Positions 15,857 to 23,888 of a DNA stretch of 32,951 bases are shown here, in pieces; the stretch's first letter is position 1, and every line of letters starts with the position of its first letter. The notes beneath the pieces are model-generated. The model did not search any database. It had not been told where the DNA came from and saw only the letters and a list, made by a program, of their open reading frames with translations. The stretch covers positions 1 through 32,951 of the forward strand of contig QHXI01000122.1 of the NCBI GenBank assembly GCA_003222895.1. Reading direction: 5' to 3'. This stretch comes from Acidobacteriota bacterium. Its GTDB lineage: Bacteria; Acidobacteriota; Blastocatellia; Pyrinomonadales; Pyrinomonadaceae. A program made the translations under genes and the position numbers.

Positions 15857-16726
15857 ATGGCACGAACAGTTAAATGTGGATTGATTCAAGCGAAGCACGC
15901 CGGTCCAACCGATGTCAGTATCGATGAAATCAAACGCGCCAACATTGAAAAGCATCTTTCGATGATTGAGGATGCGGCGAAACAAGGCGTGCAGATTCTC
16001 TGCATGCAGGAAGTTTTCACTACGCCTTACTTTTGCGCCGAGCAGCAGGTGCGTTGGTACGAAGCGGTCGAGAAAATCCCCGATGGCCCAACCACGAAGC
16101 TGATGCAGGAGACGGCGAAAAAACACAACATGGTGATCGTCGTGCCGATTTACGAAGAAGAAATCACGGGCGTCTACTACAACACCGCGGCCGTGATCGA
16201 CGCGGATGGGACCTATCTCGGCAAGTATCGCAAGCATCACATTCCGCACGTCAATCCGGGCTTCTGGGAAAAGTTTTATTTTAAGCCGGGCAATCTCGGC
16301 TTTCCGGCGTTCGATACGGCGTACGCGCGCATCGGCGTCTACATTTGCTATGACCGGCATTTTCCCGAAGGCGCGCGCGCGTTGGGATTGAACGGCGCAG
16401 AGATTGTTTTCAACCCCTCGGCAACGGTGGCGGGATTGTCGGAATATCTTTGGAAGCTGGAACAGCCGGCCCACGCCGTCGCGAATGGTTATTTCGTCGG
16501 CGCGATAAACCGGGTCGGCCACGAAATGCCCTGGGACATCGGCGAATTCTATGGCCAAAGTTACTTCTGCGATCCGCGCGGTCAAATCGTTGCTCAGGGG
16601 CCGCGCGATGAGGACGCGCTGGTCGTTGCCGATCTTGATCTCGACATGATTCGTGAAGTTCGCAACACCTGGCAGTTCTTCCGCGATCGCCGGCCGGAGA
16701 GTTACGGGCAGCTGGTGGCCGAGTGA
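15857..16726 (+). CDS. Nitrilase-superfamily amidohydrolase, probable beta-ureidopropionase
   Basis: The 289-residue enzyme carries the nitrilase triad: Glu52 in CMQEVFTTPYF, Lys126 in KYRKHHIPHV and Cys164 in YICYDRHFPEG. It most resembles N-carbamoyl-beta-alanine amidohydrolases, which split off CO2 and ammonia to leave beta-alanine (or the methyl analogue from thymine). That is the last step of the reductive pathway begun by PreA and HydA. N-carbamoylputrescine amidase is the main alternative; the neighbouring pyrimidine genes favour ureidopropionase. GAGGAG seven bases before the ATG fixes the start. The transposase-type palindrome lies just upstream and may separate it from the transporter transcript. 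Confidence 0.88.
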   Translation: MARTVKCGLIQAKHAGPTDVSIDEIKRANIEKHLSMIEDAAKQGVQILCMQEVFTTPYFCAEQQVRWYEAVEKIPDGPTTKLMQETAKKHNMVIVVPIYEEEITGVYYNTAAVIDADGTYLGKYRKHHIPHVNPGFWEKFYFKPGNLGFPAFDTAYARIGVYICYDRHFPEGARALGLNGAEIVFNPSATVAGLSEYLWKLEQPAHAVANGYFVGAINRVGHEMPWDIGEFYGQSYFCDPRGQIVAQGPRDEDALVVADLDLDMIREVRNTWQFFRDRRPESYGQLVAE

Positions 16727-16747
16727 TGTCAACCTGAGGTGAAACCG

Positions 16748-17056
16748 ATGATTGAGCGCAAGTCTGACATATTTGCACAATTGGCTAAGCATGAAGAGGA
16801 ACTCAAGAGCTTCGGAGTGAGGCGTTGGGGTCTCTTCGGTTCGTTTGTCAGTGGTCGGCAGAGCAACCGGAGTGACGTTGATATTCTCGTCGAGTTCGAA
16901 AGTGGCAAAAAGTCATTTGATAACTTCATGCACTTGGCCGATTTCCTTGAAAAACAAATTGGGCGACGCGTGGAGATACTAACCCCAGAGTCATTGAGTC
17001 CGCACATCGGCCCGCATATCTTGCGTGAAGTTGAATATGCCTCGAGTCGTAGCTGA
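16748..17056 (+). CDS. mntA: MntA-type minimal nucleotidyltransferase (antitoxin)
   Basis: The product has 102 residues with the minimal nucleotidyltransferase motif GLFGSFVSGRQSNRSDVDIL (catalytic Asp43 and Asp45). In known HEPN/MNT pairs this protein adds AMP to the partner HEPN toxin to silence it. GAGG eight bases upstream favours the ATG at 16748 over a GTG at 16739. It overlaps the HEPN gene that follows and begins 21 bases after the ureidopropionase stop, so the module sits directly inside the pyrimidine cluster. Confidence 0.85.
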   Translation: MIERKSDIFAQLAKHEEELKSFGVRRWGLFGSFVSGRQSNRSDVDILVEFESGKKSFDNFMHLADFLEKQIGRRVEILTPESLSPHIGPHILREVEYASSRS

Positions 17057-17387
17057 ATTTCTTGAGCACATTCTTGATGAGCTGAAGTACCTTACCAGGA
17101 AGGTGCGAGAAACCGACCTTGAGTCGTTTCTCCGTGATGAAACCCTGCAGCGATCCTTCGTCCGCAGTGTTGAAATCAATGGCGAGGCGACGAAGCAAAT
17201 ACCTGAATCGATACGTCAGCGATACCCGCTAATTCCTTGGCGCGATATGGCCGGAATGAGAGATAGATTGATTCACAGCTATTTTGGGGTCGACTATGAG
17301 ATCGTTTGGGATGTGGCAGCCAACAAAGCCCCGGAACTAATTCCAGAACTCACTACGATTCTTACTGAGGAACGAAATAAGGAATGA
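17037..17387 (+). CDS. hepT: HepT-type HEPN ribonuclease toxin (DUF86)
   Basis: The product is 116 residues, alpha-helical, with the HEPN active-site signature [10 protein letters not shown]. Arg75, His80 and Tyr82 give the R-x4-H-x-Y pattern, in which the tyrosine is the target of partner AMPylation. The [13 protein letters not shown] and [13 protein letters not shown] segments are classic DUF86. The start overlaps mntA by 20 bases; a GTG at 17025 is an alternative start. The stop overlaps the next gene (ATGA). Together with mntA this is a recognisable toxin-antitoxin pair, expected to act on RNA in the cytoplasm. Confidence 0.87.
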   Translation: MPRVVAEFLEHILDELKYLTRKVRETDLESFLRDETLQRSFVRSVEINGEATKQIPESIRQRYPLIPWRDMAGMRDRLIHSYFGVDYEIVWDVAANKAPELIPELTTILTEERNKE

Positions 17388-17770
17388 TGCCACGCGAACG
17401 CATCTCTTCCGGCGCCAGATGGGAATCAATCGTGGGCTACTCGCGCGCGATGAGAGTCGGGAACCGAATTTATGTTACCGGCACGACGGCCACCGGCGAT
17501 GACGGGGAGATAGTTGGACTCGGTGACGCTTACGAACAAGCGAAGCAATGCCTCCGAAATATCGAGAAAGCATTGAATCGACTCGGCGCAGGCCTCGAGC
17601 ACGTCGTACGCACGCGCATGTTCGTGACTGACATATCTCGCTGGGAAGAATATGGCCGCGCGCATGGAGAGTCTTTTCGAGAAATTTTGCCGGCGACTAC
17701 AATGGTCGAAATCAAAGCTTTAATTGATCCGCGAATGCTGATCGAAATCGAGGCCGATGCTGAACTGTAA
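17384..17770 (+). CDS. Rid-family (YjgF/YER057c) protein lacking the deaminase arginine
   Basis: The 128-residue protein has the Rid fold pattern: [13 protein letters not shown] near residue 25, [28 protein letters not shown], and [22 protein letters not shown]. RidA deaminases carry an arginine in the PARSCVEV motif (Arg105 in E. coli). Here the matching stretch is PATTMVEI with Thr105, so imine/enamine deaminase activity of the RidA kind is doubtful and a Rid4-7-like subgroup is likelier. The start ATG overlaps the hepT stop. Rid proteins do occur in pyrimidine catabolic operons (RutC), so it may belong functionally with the pyrimidine genes rather than with the toxin pair. Confidence 0.85.
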   Translation: MMPRERISSGARWESIVGYSRAMRVGNRIYVTGTTATGDDGEIVGLGDAYEQAKQCLRNIEKALNRLGAGLEHVVRTRMFVTDISRWEEYGRAHGESFREILPATTMVEIKALIDPRMLIEIEADAEL

Positions 17771-17832
17771 CGAAGTCAGCTGGAAACACATGGATTTTAG
17801 GTTCGAGGTAGTGAACAGGGGAATGAAAATCA

Positions 17833-18870
17833 ATGATACTTGGAAAGACAAGATTTGTTTGGGCGCTCGGAGTTCTGGTGGGCGCGACCGCAATGTTAAT
17901 GGGCCAGACGGCGGCGGGTGCGAAAGTTTACCGCGGCTCGGTTGGCGGAAGTAACTTTCAGATGCGTCTGAATGTTCAGGGCACGAACGTCAGCGGCGCG
18001 TACTCATATGACACCGTCGGTGAAGATATTAAGTTAACCGGATCTCTCGACGTTCAAGGCAAACTTAATTTGGCCGAATTCGATGATAAGGGAAAGCCTA
18101 CGGGTAAGTTTGTGTGTAAACAATTGGGCGCAGATGAACCCGACTGTATGTGGTCCAAGCCTGACGGAACGCGCGAAGCTTACGTTACCCTCGTAGAGCA
18201 GAACATTGGATCCGCTAATTTGAAAGTAGTGCCGAAGACAATCGCGAATCGCAGGGCCGGCGTCAAAGTCTCTTATCCGCAACTCACCGCCGATGGCGGC
18301 ACGTTGAACCCGGGCGCGGCGAGCTTTAACCGCAAGGTTCTCGCCATGACGCAGAAAGCCATCAAAGATTTCGAGCCGGGGCCTGAAGCGGGAAAGAATT
18401 CCTTCGAAAGAAGCTACAACGTCCTGCTCGCAAACGATGATCTAATCAGCGTCGAGCTGACGGAATACCAGTATTCAGGCGGCGCTCATCCGAACGATAG
18501 TTTTGCTTCGCTTACTTATGATCTTTCAGCCAACAAAGAACTTGAGTTGGACGAACTCTTTAAGCCAGGCAGCGATTACAAAACTGCGATCGCCAAGTAC
18601 GTGGTCGCTGACATCGAAAAGCGCGCCATCGCATTTGAAGAGGCGGACGCCAAATCAGAAGGACGCAAACCAGTTAAGCGTGACGACCCGATCGTGACCG
18701 AAGATCAATTGTCCGAAATCTCGAGCTGGGGGCTAACGCCCAAAGGCCTGGTGGTCTATTTCGATTTTGCCCATGTGATGGCTGCCTTTGATCGGACCGA
18801 GGTCCCTTACAGTGTCATCAGCCAATACCTGAAACCGAATAGCCCAGCCGCCCGATTCTACAAACACTAA
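17833..18870 (+). CDS. Secreted DUF3298/DUF4163-type protein
   Basis: The 345-residue product has a signal peptide (KTRFVWALGVLVGATAMLMG). Residues about 30-125 form a beta-rich domain (YRGSVGGSNFQMRLNVQG). The C-terminal two-thirds contain the YQYSGGAHPN motif with nearby DELFKPGSDY, typical of DUF3298/RsiV/PdaC-like extracytoplasmic domains. Exact role is unknown; relatives bind or modify cell-wall components or act in sigma-factor control. AGGGGA lies upstream of the ATG at 17833. It follows the Rid gene by 62 bases and precedes preA by 42. Confidence 0.75.
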   Translation: MILGKTRFVWALGVLVGATAMLMGQTAAGAKVYRGSVGGSNFQMRLNVQGTNVSGAYSYDTVGEDIKLTGSLDVQGKLNLAEFDDKGKPTGKFVCKQLGADEPDCMWSKPDGTREAYVTLVEQNIGSANLKVVPKTIANRRAGVKVSYPQLTADGGTLNPGAASFNRKVLAMTQKAIKDFEPGPEAGKNSFERSYNVLLANDDLISVELTEYQYSGGAHPNDSFASLTYDLSANKELELDELFKPGSDYKTAIAKYVVADIEKRAIAFEEADAKSEGRKPVKRDDPIVTEDQLSEISSWGLTPKGLVVYFDFAHVMAAFDRTEVPYSVISQYLKPNSPAARFYKH

Positions 18871-18912
18871 GTTTGGACTTGAAAAAAGCTGGTATCTTAC
18901 GAGGAGTGAATC

Positions 18913-20013
18913 ATGGATCTCTCGATCACAGTTAACGGCATCAAATTCCCCAATCCTTTTTTGCTCGGCTCAGGGCCGCCGGGAACGAACGCGCGCGTGC
19001 TGGCCAAATCTTTCGATGCCGGTTGGGGCGGCGCGGTAGCGAAGACTGTCAGCCTCGAATCCAGCAAAGTCGTCAACGTCGTGCCGCGTTACGGGAAACT
19101 CCGTTCACGCGAGACTAATGAAGTCATCGGCTTTCAAAATATCGAGTTGATTTCGGATCGGCCGATCGAAGTTTGGCTGGAAGAGTTTCGCCAGGTCAAA
19201 AAAGACTATCCGAATAATATACTCATCGCTTCGATCATGGAGGAATACACCAAAGAGCGTTGGCAGGAATTGACGAATATGGTTCAGGACACCGGCGTCG
19301 ATGCATTCGAGTTGAACTTCTCGTGTCCGCACGGCATGACAGAACGAAAGATGGGATCGGAGATGGGCGAGCATCCAGACCTCTGCGAGGAAGTGACTAG
19401 CTGGGTCACTGAAGTCGCTAAAATTCCGGTCTGGGCCAAGATGACGCCGAACATTACGAACATTAAGGAACCTTCACTCGCGGCGGTGCGCGGCGGGGCC
19501 GATGGTATTTCCGCAATCAACACAATTCTTTCTGTGATCGGCGTCAACCTCGATACACTGCGGCCGATGCCGACGGTTGAAGGCTACACGGTGCCGGGCG
19601 GCTATTCTGCCCAAGCGGTGAAGCCGATCGCGCTACGCATGGTAAGCCAGCTCGGGCTCGGCCTGCCGGACGGAATTACGATTAGCGGGATCGGCGGCGT
19701 TGAAAGTTCGCGCGATGCGATCGAATTCATGTTGCTCGGCGCGTCGACCGTGCAGGTTTGCACCGGCGTGATGCTCCAAGGCGTGAAGATGGTTGACGAG
19801 TTGCAGGAAGGCCTGGCTAAATTCATGACCGACAAAGGCTTCAACTCCGTACACGAGATCGTCGGCAAAAGTCTTCCTTATTTTTCGACTCACATGGAAC
19901 TTGTGAAGAAGATGAAGGAAGCGAAACGTCACAAAGCCGGCGAGGCCTCGCGCGACAATGAATGGGCGCAGAAAGATATTACTGAGAAGACGGCGGAACT
20001 GACTTCTGATTAA
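18913..20013 (+). CDS. preA: PreA-like dihydropyrimidine dehydrogenase subunit without ferredoxin domain
   Basis: The 366-residue FMN barrel belongs to the dihydroorotate/dihydropyrimidine dehydrogenase family and would reduce uracil or thymine, step one of the reductive pathway. Visible features are NPFLLGSGPPGTNA, AGWGGAVAKTVS, and NFSCPHGM with Cys138 as the active-site acid. WAKMTPNITNI, the ISAINT motif and SGIGGVESSRDAIEFM with VQVCTGVM (FMN phosphate site) follow. Family PreA proteins normally go on after the KGF... segment into two CxxCxxC clusters; here the tail is charged and has no cysteine pairs, ending QKDITEKTAELTSD. It therefore lacks its own Fe-S clusters and would need another electron donor; no PreT gene is in the window. 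GAGGAG six bases upstream fixes the start. Confidence 0.9.
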   Translation: MDLSITVNGIKFPNPFLLGSGPPGTNARVLAKSFDAGWGGAVAKTVSLESSKVVNVVPRYGKLRSRETNEVIGFQNIELISDRPIEVWLEEFRQVKKDYPNNILIASIMEEYTKERWQELTNMVQDTGVDAFELNFSCPHGMTERKMGSEMGEHPDLCEEVTSWVTEVAKIPVWAKMTPNITNIKEPSLAAVRGGADGISAINTILSVIGVNLDTLRPMPTVEGYTVPGGYSAQAVKPIALRMVSQLGLGLPDGITISGIGGVESSRDAIEFMLLGASTVQVCTGVMLQGVKMVDELQEGLAKFMTDKGFNSVHEIVGKSLPYFSTHMELVKKMKEAKRHKAGEASRDNEWAQKDITEKTAELTSD

Positions 20014-20026
20014 TTGCACACAATGA

Positions 20027-20055
20027 TTGACAATCTCTGATTGCGCGTCTATTGT
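20027..20055 (+). promoter_or_regulatory. Putative sigma70-type promoter for the small membrane protein
   Basis: A perfect TTGACA (20027-20032) is followed after 17 bases by TATTGT (20050-20055), about 75 bases before the start at 20132. Overlapping partial complementarity between CACACAAT and ATTGTGCG could also form a hairpin here. Confidence 0.45.
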
Positions 20056-20131
20056 GCGTGAATTCTGCTGACAGATTTTTTTGGCAAAGCTCTACGGCTT
20101 ATTCGATTAACGTTCGGAGGATCAACAAGAG

Positions 20132-20407
20132 ATGCTTTCAATTCTGGCTTTAGTGTGTAGCATTGCAAGTTTCGTCTGTTTCATCATCGTCCTGATCAAG
20201 CAGTTTCAGCAAGGTGGCGCCCTTCACGGGATCATCGGGATCATCACCTGCGGCATCTGGACCTTCATCTGGGGCTGGATGAATGGCGGTCGACTGAACA
20301 TCAAGAACATCATGATGATCTGGACGCTGCTGATCGTCGTGGGAATCATCTTAAATGTCTTGGGGGGCGGATTCCATTATTCATTTGGAACACCAACCAC
20401 GCCTTAA
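20132..20407 (+). CDS. Small membrane protein of unknown function
   Basis: The 91-residue product has three hydrophobic segments (residues about 2-22, 32-50 and 59-78) separated by short loops with IKQFQQGGALHG and NGGRLNIKN. GGAGG 12 bases upstream and the promoter-like pair at 20027 support it as a real, separately expressed gene. The GIWTFIWGW segment with its Trp-rich character recalls small superinfection-immunity-type membrane proteins, but no firm family match is claimed. It converges on the exonuclease III gene. Confidence 0.7.
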   Translation: MLSILALVCSIASFVCFIIVLIKQFQQGGALHGIIGIITCGIWTFIWGWMNGGRLNIKNIMMIWTLLIVVGIILNVLGGGFHYSFGTPTTP

Positions 20408-20458
20408 CGCCGGCAAAGTTGCGCGGCAGCACATCATACCCACGGGCAGCCAAACGGC

Positions 20459-21232
20459 TTAGATGTTTTCAAACTCCGCGATTACCGGAGCATGATCTGA
20501 CGGGCGCTCCCACGCTCTCGTCTCTTTATCAATCCAACATCTGAGGTTGCGCTGCGCGAGCGGCGGCGACACCCAAATGTGGTCGATGCGTAGTCCGAGA
20601 TTGCGGCGAAATCCGCCCGCGCGATAATCCCACCACGAATAATGTCCGCCTTCTTCGGTGTGCAGGCGAAACGTATCGGTGAAGCCCCAGTCCTTAATGT
20701 GCTGAAGCGCTGCTTTTTCCGGCTCGCTGAAAAGAATTCGGTTCCGCCAAAGCTGAGGATTGTGAACGTCGCGTTCTTCGGGAGCTACATTGAAATCTCC
20801 GCAAAGTAAAACCGGCGAATTCGGATCGTAATTCTGATCGAGAAACTCGCGCAGCCGTTTCATCCATCCCAGCTTGAATTGATATTTGTCTGAGCCGACG
20901 ATCTGGCCATTCGGAACATAGACATCAATGATTGAGGTGCCGGCGATGTCCGCCGCCAGCAAACGCGCGTGACTCTCGGCTGTGTCTTCGGGAAACCCGC
21001 GCACCACGTTCGCGCAATTGTTGCGCGCTACGATCGCGACGCCGTTGTAGCTCTGCTGGCCAAACAGTACACAGTCGTAGCCAACTGATTTCAATTCAAG
21101 CAGCGGAAACTTCTCGTCGGAGCATTTGGTTTCCTGAATGCAGAGGACGTCCGGCTTTTCTTTTTCGAGCCAGCGAGTAACCAGCGGCAGACGCGCAATG
21201 ATCGAGTTAACGTTCCAGGTAGCCAGTTTCAT
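20459..21232 (-). CDS. xth: Exodeoxyribonuclease III
   Basis: The 257-residue product is a full-length Xth-type apurinic/apyrimidinic endonuclease and 3'-5' exonuclease for base-excision repair. Motifs include ATWNVNSI with Asn7, CIQETKC with Glu34, IDVYVPNG, LCGDFNVAP, LRIDHIWVS and the terminal SDHAPV. The ATG lies at the edge of a heptamer-repeat array (21226-21291), so there is no normal ribosome site upstream. The gene follows the M20 peptidase by 63 bases and ends tail-to-tail with the small membrane protein gene. Confidence 0.95.
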   Translation of the reverse strand: MKLATWNVNSIIARLPLVTRWLEKEKPDVLCIQETKCSDEKFPLLELKSVGYDCVLFGQQSYNGVAIVARNNCANVVRGFPEDTAESHARLLAADIAGTSIIDVYVPNGQIVGSDKYQFKLGWMKRLREFLDQNYDPNSPVLLCGDFNVAPEERDVHNPQLWRNRILFSEPEKAALQHIKDWGFTDTFRLHTEEGGHYSWWDYRAGGFRRNLGLRIDHIWVSPPLAQRNLRCWIDKETRAWERPSDHAPVIAEFENI

Positions 21233-21291
21233 GTTTCAAGTTTCATGTTTCAAGTCTTCCAACCTGAAACTTGAAACCTGAAACCTGAAAC
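21226..21291. repeat. GTTTCA(A/G/T) heptamer array forming an inverted repeat
   Basis: Four or more tandem copies of GTTTCAAG/GTTTCATG (21226-21246) face CTTGAAACCTGAAACCTGAAAC on the other side of a short spacer (TCTTCCAACC). The array fills nearly the whole xth upstream gap and includes its start codon (GAAACATGAAAC read on the minus strand). Confidence 0.7.
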
Positions 21292-21295
21292 TCTC

Positions 21296-22465
21296 TCAGA
21301 GCGTCGCCATCAAAGCCGACAGCAGCGCTCCGCGAATTGGGATGTCGTCGCAAATGATATGTTCGTGCACCGCATGAGCGCCGTCGCCCTGCACGCCCAA
21401 TCCGTCCAACACCGGCACGCCGAGTGCAGCGACGAAGTTTCCATCTGAAGCTCCGCCTACGCTGGCCTCACCGAGATCAAAATCGATCAGCGTCGCGAGC
21501 GTCCGCGCGTGCAGGTAAAGCTCTTCAACTTTTTTCGTACGTTCAAGCGGCGGCCGATTTATTCCGCCGCTGACGGTCACCTGCGCGCGTGAATCGATCG
21601 CCTCCAGCATGCGAATGTTTCTTTCAACCAGCGCACCGGCGTCGGCAGAGCTGAATCGCATATCGACTTCAGCGCGCGCCTCAGCCGGAATCACGTTTGA
21701 ATGCGTGCCACCAGAGACTACGTTGACGGTGACCGTGGTTCCGTTCTGCGGATCATTCAATTCATGCAACCGAATTGTTTGCCGGGCGAGTTCAAGCACG
21801 GCGCTCACGCCCTTCTCAGGTTCCAATCCGGCATGTGCGGCGCGGCCTTCGACCTGAATCGTGAACATCCCCGTTCCCTTCCTCGACGTCTTAACACTTC
21901 CACCTGCGGCTGGTGGTTCGAGCACCAACACCGTCTGCGCGTTCTTTGCCTCAGCTTCGACGAGAGGTCGACCCGTCGGACTGCCAGTCTCTTCGTCACA
22001 CGTCAGCAAAATCGTGACCGGCAATCGCGGCCGGAGGCCGATGGCTTCGCACGCGCGCAAACTCTCCAGCGCGACCGCGCAGTTTGCCTTCATGTCGAAG
22101 ATGCCGGGACCAAAGACTCGATTAGCTTCGGTGCGCCACGGCCGTTCCTTAATCGCGCCGCGCGGATGAACGGTGTCGGTGTGACCGAGAATTATCAGGC
22201 TTTTTTCACTCGACGGGTCAGCGAAGGCGCGAATGCGCAAATGCTCGCCGAAATTTTCGCTGCTGATTCTCTCGATTGAATTGACCGAAGGGATGCTGCT
22301 TGCCGCGCTCGCAAGCAGCGAGACGACGGCGCTGCTTCCGTCTTTATCACCGGACGGCGATTCAGTTTCGACCAACGCGCACGTCAGCGCCAAAAGTTCA
22401 TGCTGGCGCGCGATAAAATGATCGCGCAACGCCTGCATCTTTTCTCTGGTGATCGGTTGAGACAT
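21296..22465 (-). CDS. M20 family metallopeptidase (CPG2/ArgE-like)
   Basis: The 389-residue zinc hydrolase removes an amino acid or acyl group from amide substrates. Metal and catalytic residues are complete: His95 and Asp97 in LGHTDTVH, Asp124 in GPGIFDMK, the general base Glu158 with Glu159 in CDEETGSP, Glu183 in VLEPP, and His367 near the C-terminus in GAHAVHEH. A dimerisation domain lies between, around residues 195-300. The wording fits glutamate carboxypeptidase (CPG2-like) or N-acyl-amino-acid deacylase. It overlaps the racemase/OSBS gene by one base (TAATG), so the two are co-translated, and deacylation of N-acyl amino acids is an attractive job. Confidence 0.9.
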   Translation of the reverse strand: MSQPITREKMQALRDHFIARQHELLALTCALVETESPSGDKDGSSAVVSLLASAASSIPSVNSIERISSENFGEHLRIRAFADPSSEKSLIILGHTDTVHPRGAIKERPWRTEANRVFGPGIFDMKANCAVALESLRACEAIGLRPRLPVTILLTCDEETGSPTGRPLVEAEAKNAQTVLVLEPPAAGGSVKTSRKGTGMFTIQVEGRAAHAGLEPEKGVSAVLELARQTIRLHELNDPQNGTTVTVNVVSGGTHSNVIPAEARAEVDMRFSSADAGALVERNIRMLEAIDSRAQVTVSGGINRPPLERTKKVEELYLHARTLATLIDFDLGEASVGGASDGNFVAALGVPVLDGLGVQGDGAHAVHEHIICDDIPIRGALLSALMATL

Positions 22466-23574
22466 TAATTCACTTGAGCTGATCGCACCGTAAGTTGATC
22501 GATCCGCGGGCGATTGATCTCAAACCCGATTCCCGGGTTGGACGGAGCGACGATCATCCCATTGGGTGTAACCGTAACTGGCGGCTCGATGATGTCTTCT
22601 TCCCAATAACGCGAACTTGCAGAAACGTCACCCGGTAAGGTGAAACCGGCGAGCGTGGCCATCGCGATATTATGCGCGCGGCCGATTCCTGATTCCAACA
22701 TCCCGCCACACCAGACCGGAATGTTTCGCTCCCGCGCGATTGCTTCGACACGCTTCGCCTGGGCGTGGCCGCCAACGCGGCCTAGCTTCACGTTAATTAT
22801 CCTGGACGCGCCGAGATCGATTGCATGAATAACATCGGCCGGCGTTTTGATCGATTCGTCCAGACACACTGGCGTTTGAATCTGCTTTTGCAGCTCTGCA
22901 TGATCGAAAATGTCATCGTAAGCCAACGGCTGCTCGAGCATCATCAGTTTGAATTCGTCCAGAGCTTTGAAGAGCGGAACATCTGCCAGCGTGTAAGCAG
23001 AATTCGCGTCACCCATCAAGCGGATCTCGGGGAAGCGTCCGCGAACTCGCCGGACGATTTCGAGATCCCAACCCCGTTTGATTTTGATCTTGATGCGTTG
23101 ATAACCAGCGGACAACTCCTGTTCGATCTTTTCGATCAGCTCTTCTGGCGAATTTTGTATCCCGATCGAAACGCCGCAGGGAATTTCGGTCTGGACGCCG
23201 CCCAAATATTTCCAAAGCGGAACATCCGATAGCCTGGCTTCCAAGTCCCAGCACGCAGTTTCGATTGCGGCCTTCGCCATGCGATGACCACGCACTCGCT
23301 TCATCAAATCGTAAATATGCGCGGCGCCTTCGACTTCGCGATTCACAACCATCGGCGCGAGGAAATCCTTCAGTGTAGGCCAGGCCGTCTCAACCCATTC
23401 ATCCGAATAGAACGGTCCTTCGCCAGCCGTGCATTCGCCCCAACCGTCCGCACCGTCACGATCGACAACTCGGACAAGAATGATTCGTCGCTCAGTCGTG
23501 CGTCCAAAACTGGTTTCGAAAAAATGAATTAGCGGCAGCCGAATTTCGCGCAGTTCGATAGAGGTGATGTTCAC
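22465..23574 (-). CDS. Enolase-superfamily N-acylamino acid racemase / o-succinylbenzoate synthase
   Basis: The 369-residue product is a muconate-lactonising subgroup enzyme. Catalytic lysines are Lys164 in the KIKIKRGWD motif and Lys263 in NVKLGRVGG. Metal ligands are Asp189 in GDANSAY, Glu214 in LEQPL and Asp239 in LDES. Spacing matches the NSAR/OSBS family, in which one protein may make o-succinylbenzoate for menaquinone or racemise N-succinyl amino acids. No other menaquinone genes are near, while an M20 hydrolase follows with a one-base overlap, favouring the racemase role by context. The start is GTG. It is the first gene of this leftward unit. Confidence 0.88.
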   Translation of the reverse strand: MNITSIELREIRLPLIHFFETSFGRTTERRIILVRVVDRDGADGWGECTAGEGPFYSDEWVETAWPTLKDFLAPMVVNREVEGAAHIYDLMKRVRGHRMAKAAIETACWDLEARLSDVPLWKYLGGVQTEIPCGVSIGIQNSPEELIEKIEQELSAGYQRIKIKIKRGWDLEIVRRVRGRFPEIRLMGDANSAYTLADVPLFKALDEFKLMMLEQPLAYDDIFDHAELQKQIQTPVCLDESIKTPADVIHAIDLGASRIINVKLGRVGGHAQAKRVEAIARERNIPVWCGGMLESGIGRAHNIAMATLAGFTLPGDVSASSRYWEEDIIEPPVTVTPNGMIVAPSNPGIGFEINRPRIDQLTVRSAQVN

Positions 23575-23888
23575 GAAGAGTGTCGCTCCGAAATTGACGA
23601 AGCGCCATTATGCATTGCCCGTATGAGATTGTCAGCCGGGACGTCAGCGCGAGGCAAAAAACGCAAACGCTCAGCGGCTGAGCGCGGGGCGTGCAATTCT
23701 TATATCAAGCCGAGAATTAATCTCGCCTTAACTCTTTTTAGCAGCGTCTGATATTGACCTTCGTATCAATAGTTTGGTATAAGACGCGTTCACATTACTG
23801 GTCACGTTTTTTTTCCCACCTAAGAGTTGCTTCACTCGCAAAGCCTGGCAGTGGAAAAAAGCTAGCTAATTACAGAGAGGAAGAATCA
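23575..23888. other. Intergenic region between divergent genes
   Basis: No gene is seen. It holds a perfect 7-bp hairpin CGCTCAG CGG CTGAGCG (23668-23684), a small hairpin CGAGA ATTAA TCTCG near 23711, and the rightward promoter at 23754. The open frame of the next gene extends back to 23754, but the promoter and ribosome site show that translation starts at 23889. Confidence 0.5.
23754..23783 (+). promoter_or_regulatory. Putative sigma70-type promoter for the large surface protein
   Basis: TTGACC (23754-23759) and TATAAG (23778-23783) are separated by 18 bases, about 105 bases before the start codon at 23889. Both boxes match the consensus at five of six positions. Confidence 0.5.

Noticed and set aside
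15839-16792. 317-codon open frame on the minus strand
   Set aside because: It is antisense to the ureidopropionase, has no family signature and arises from codon bias of the plus-strand gene.
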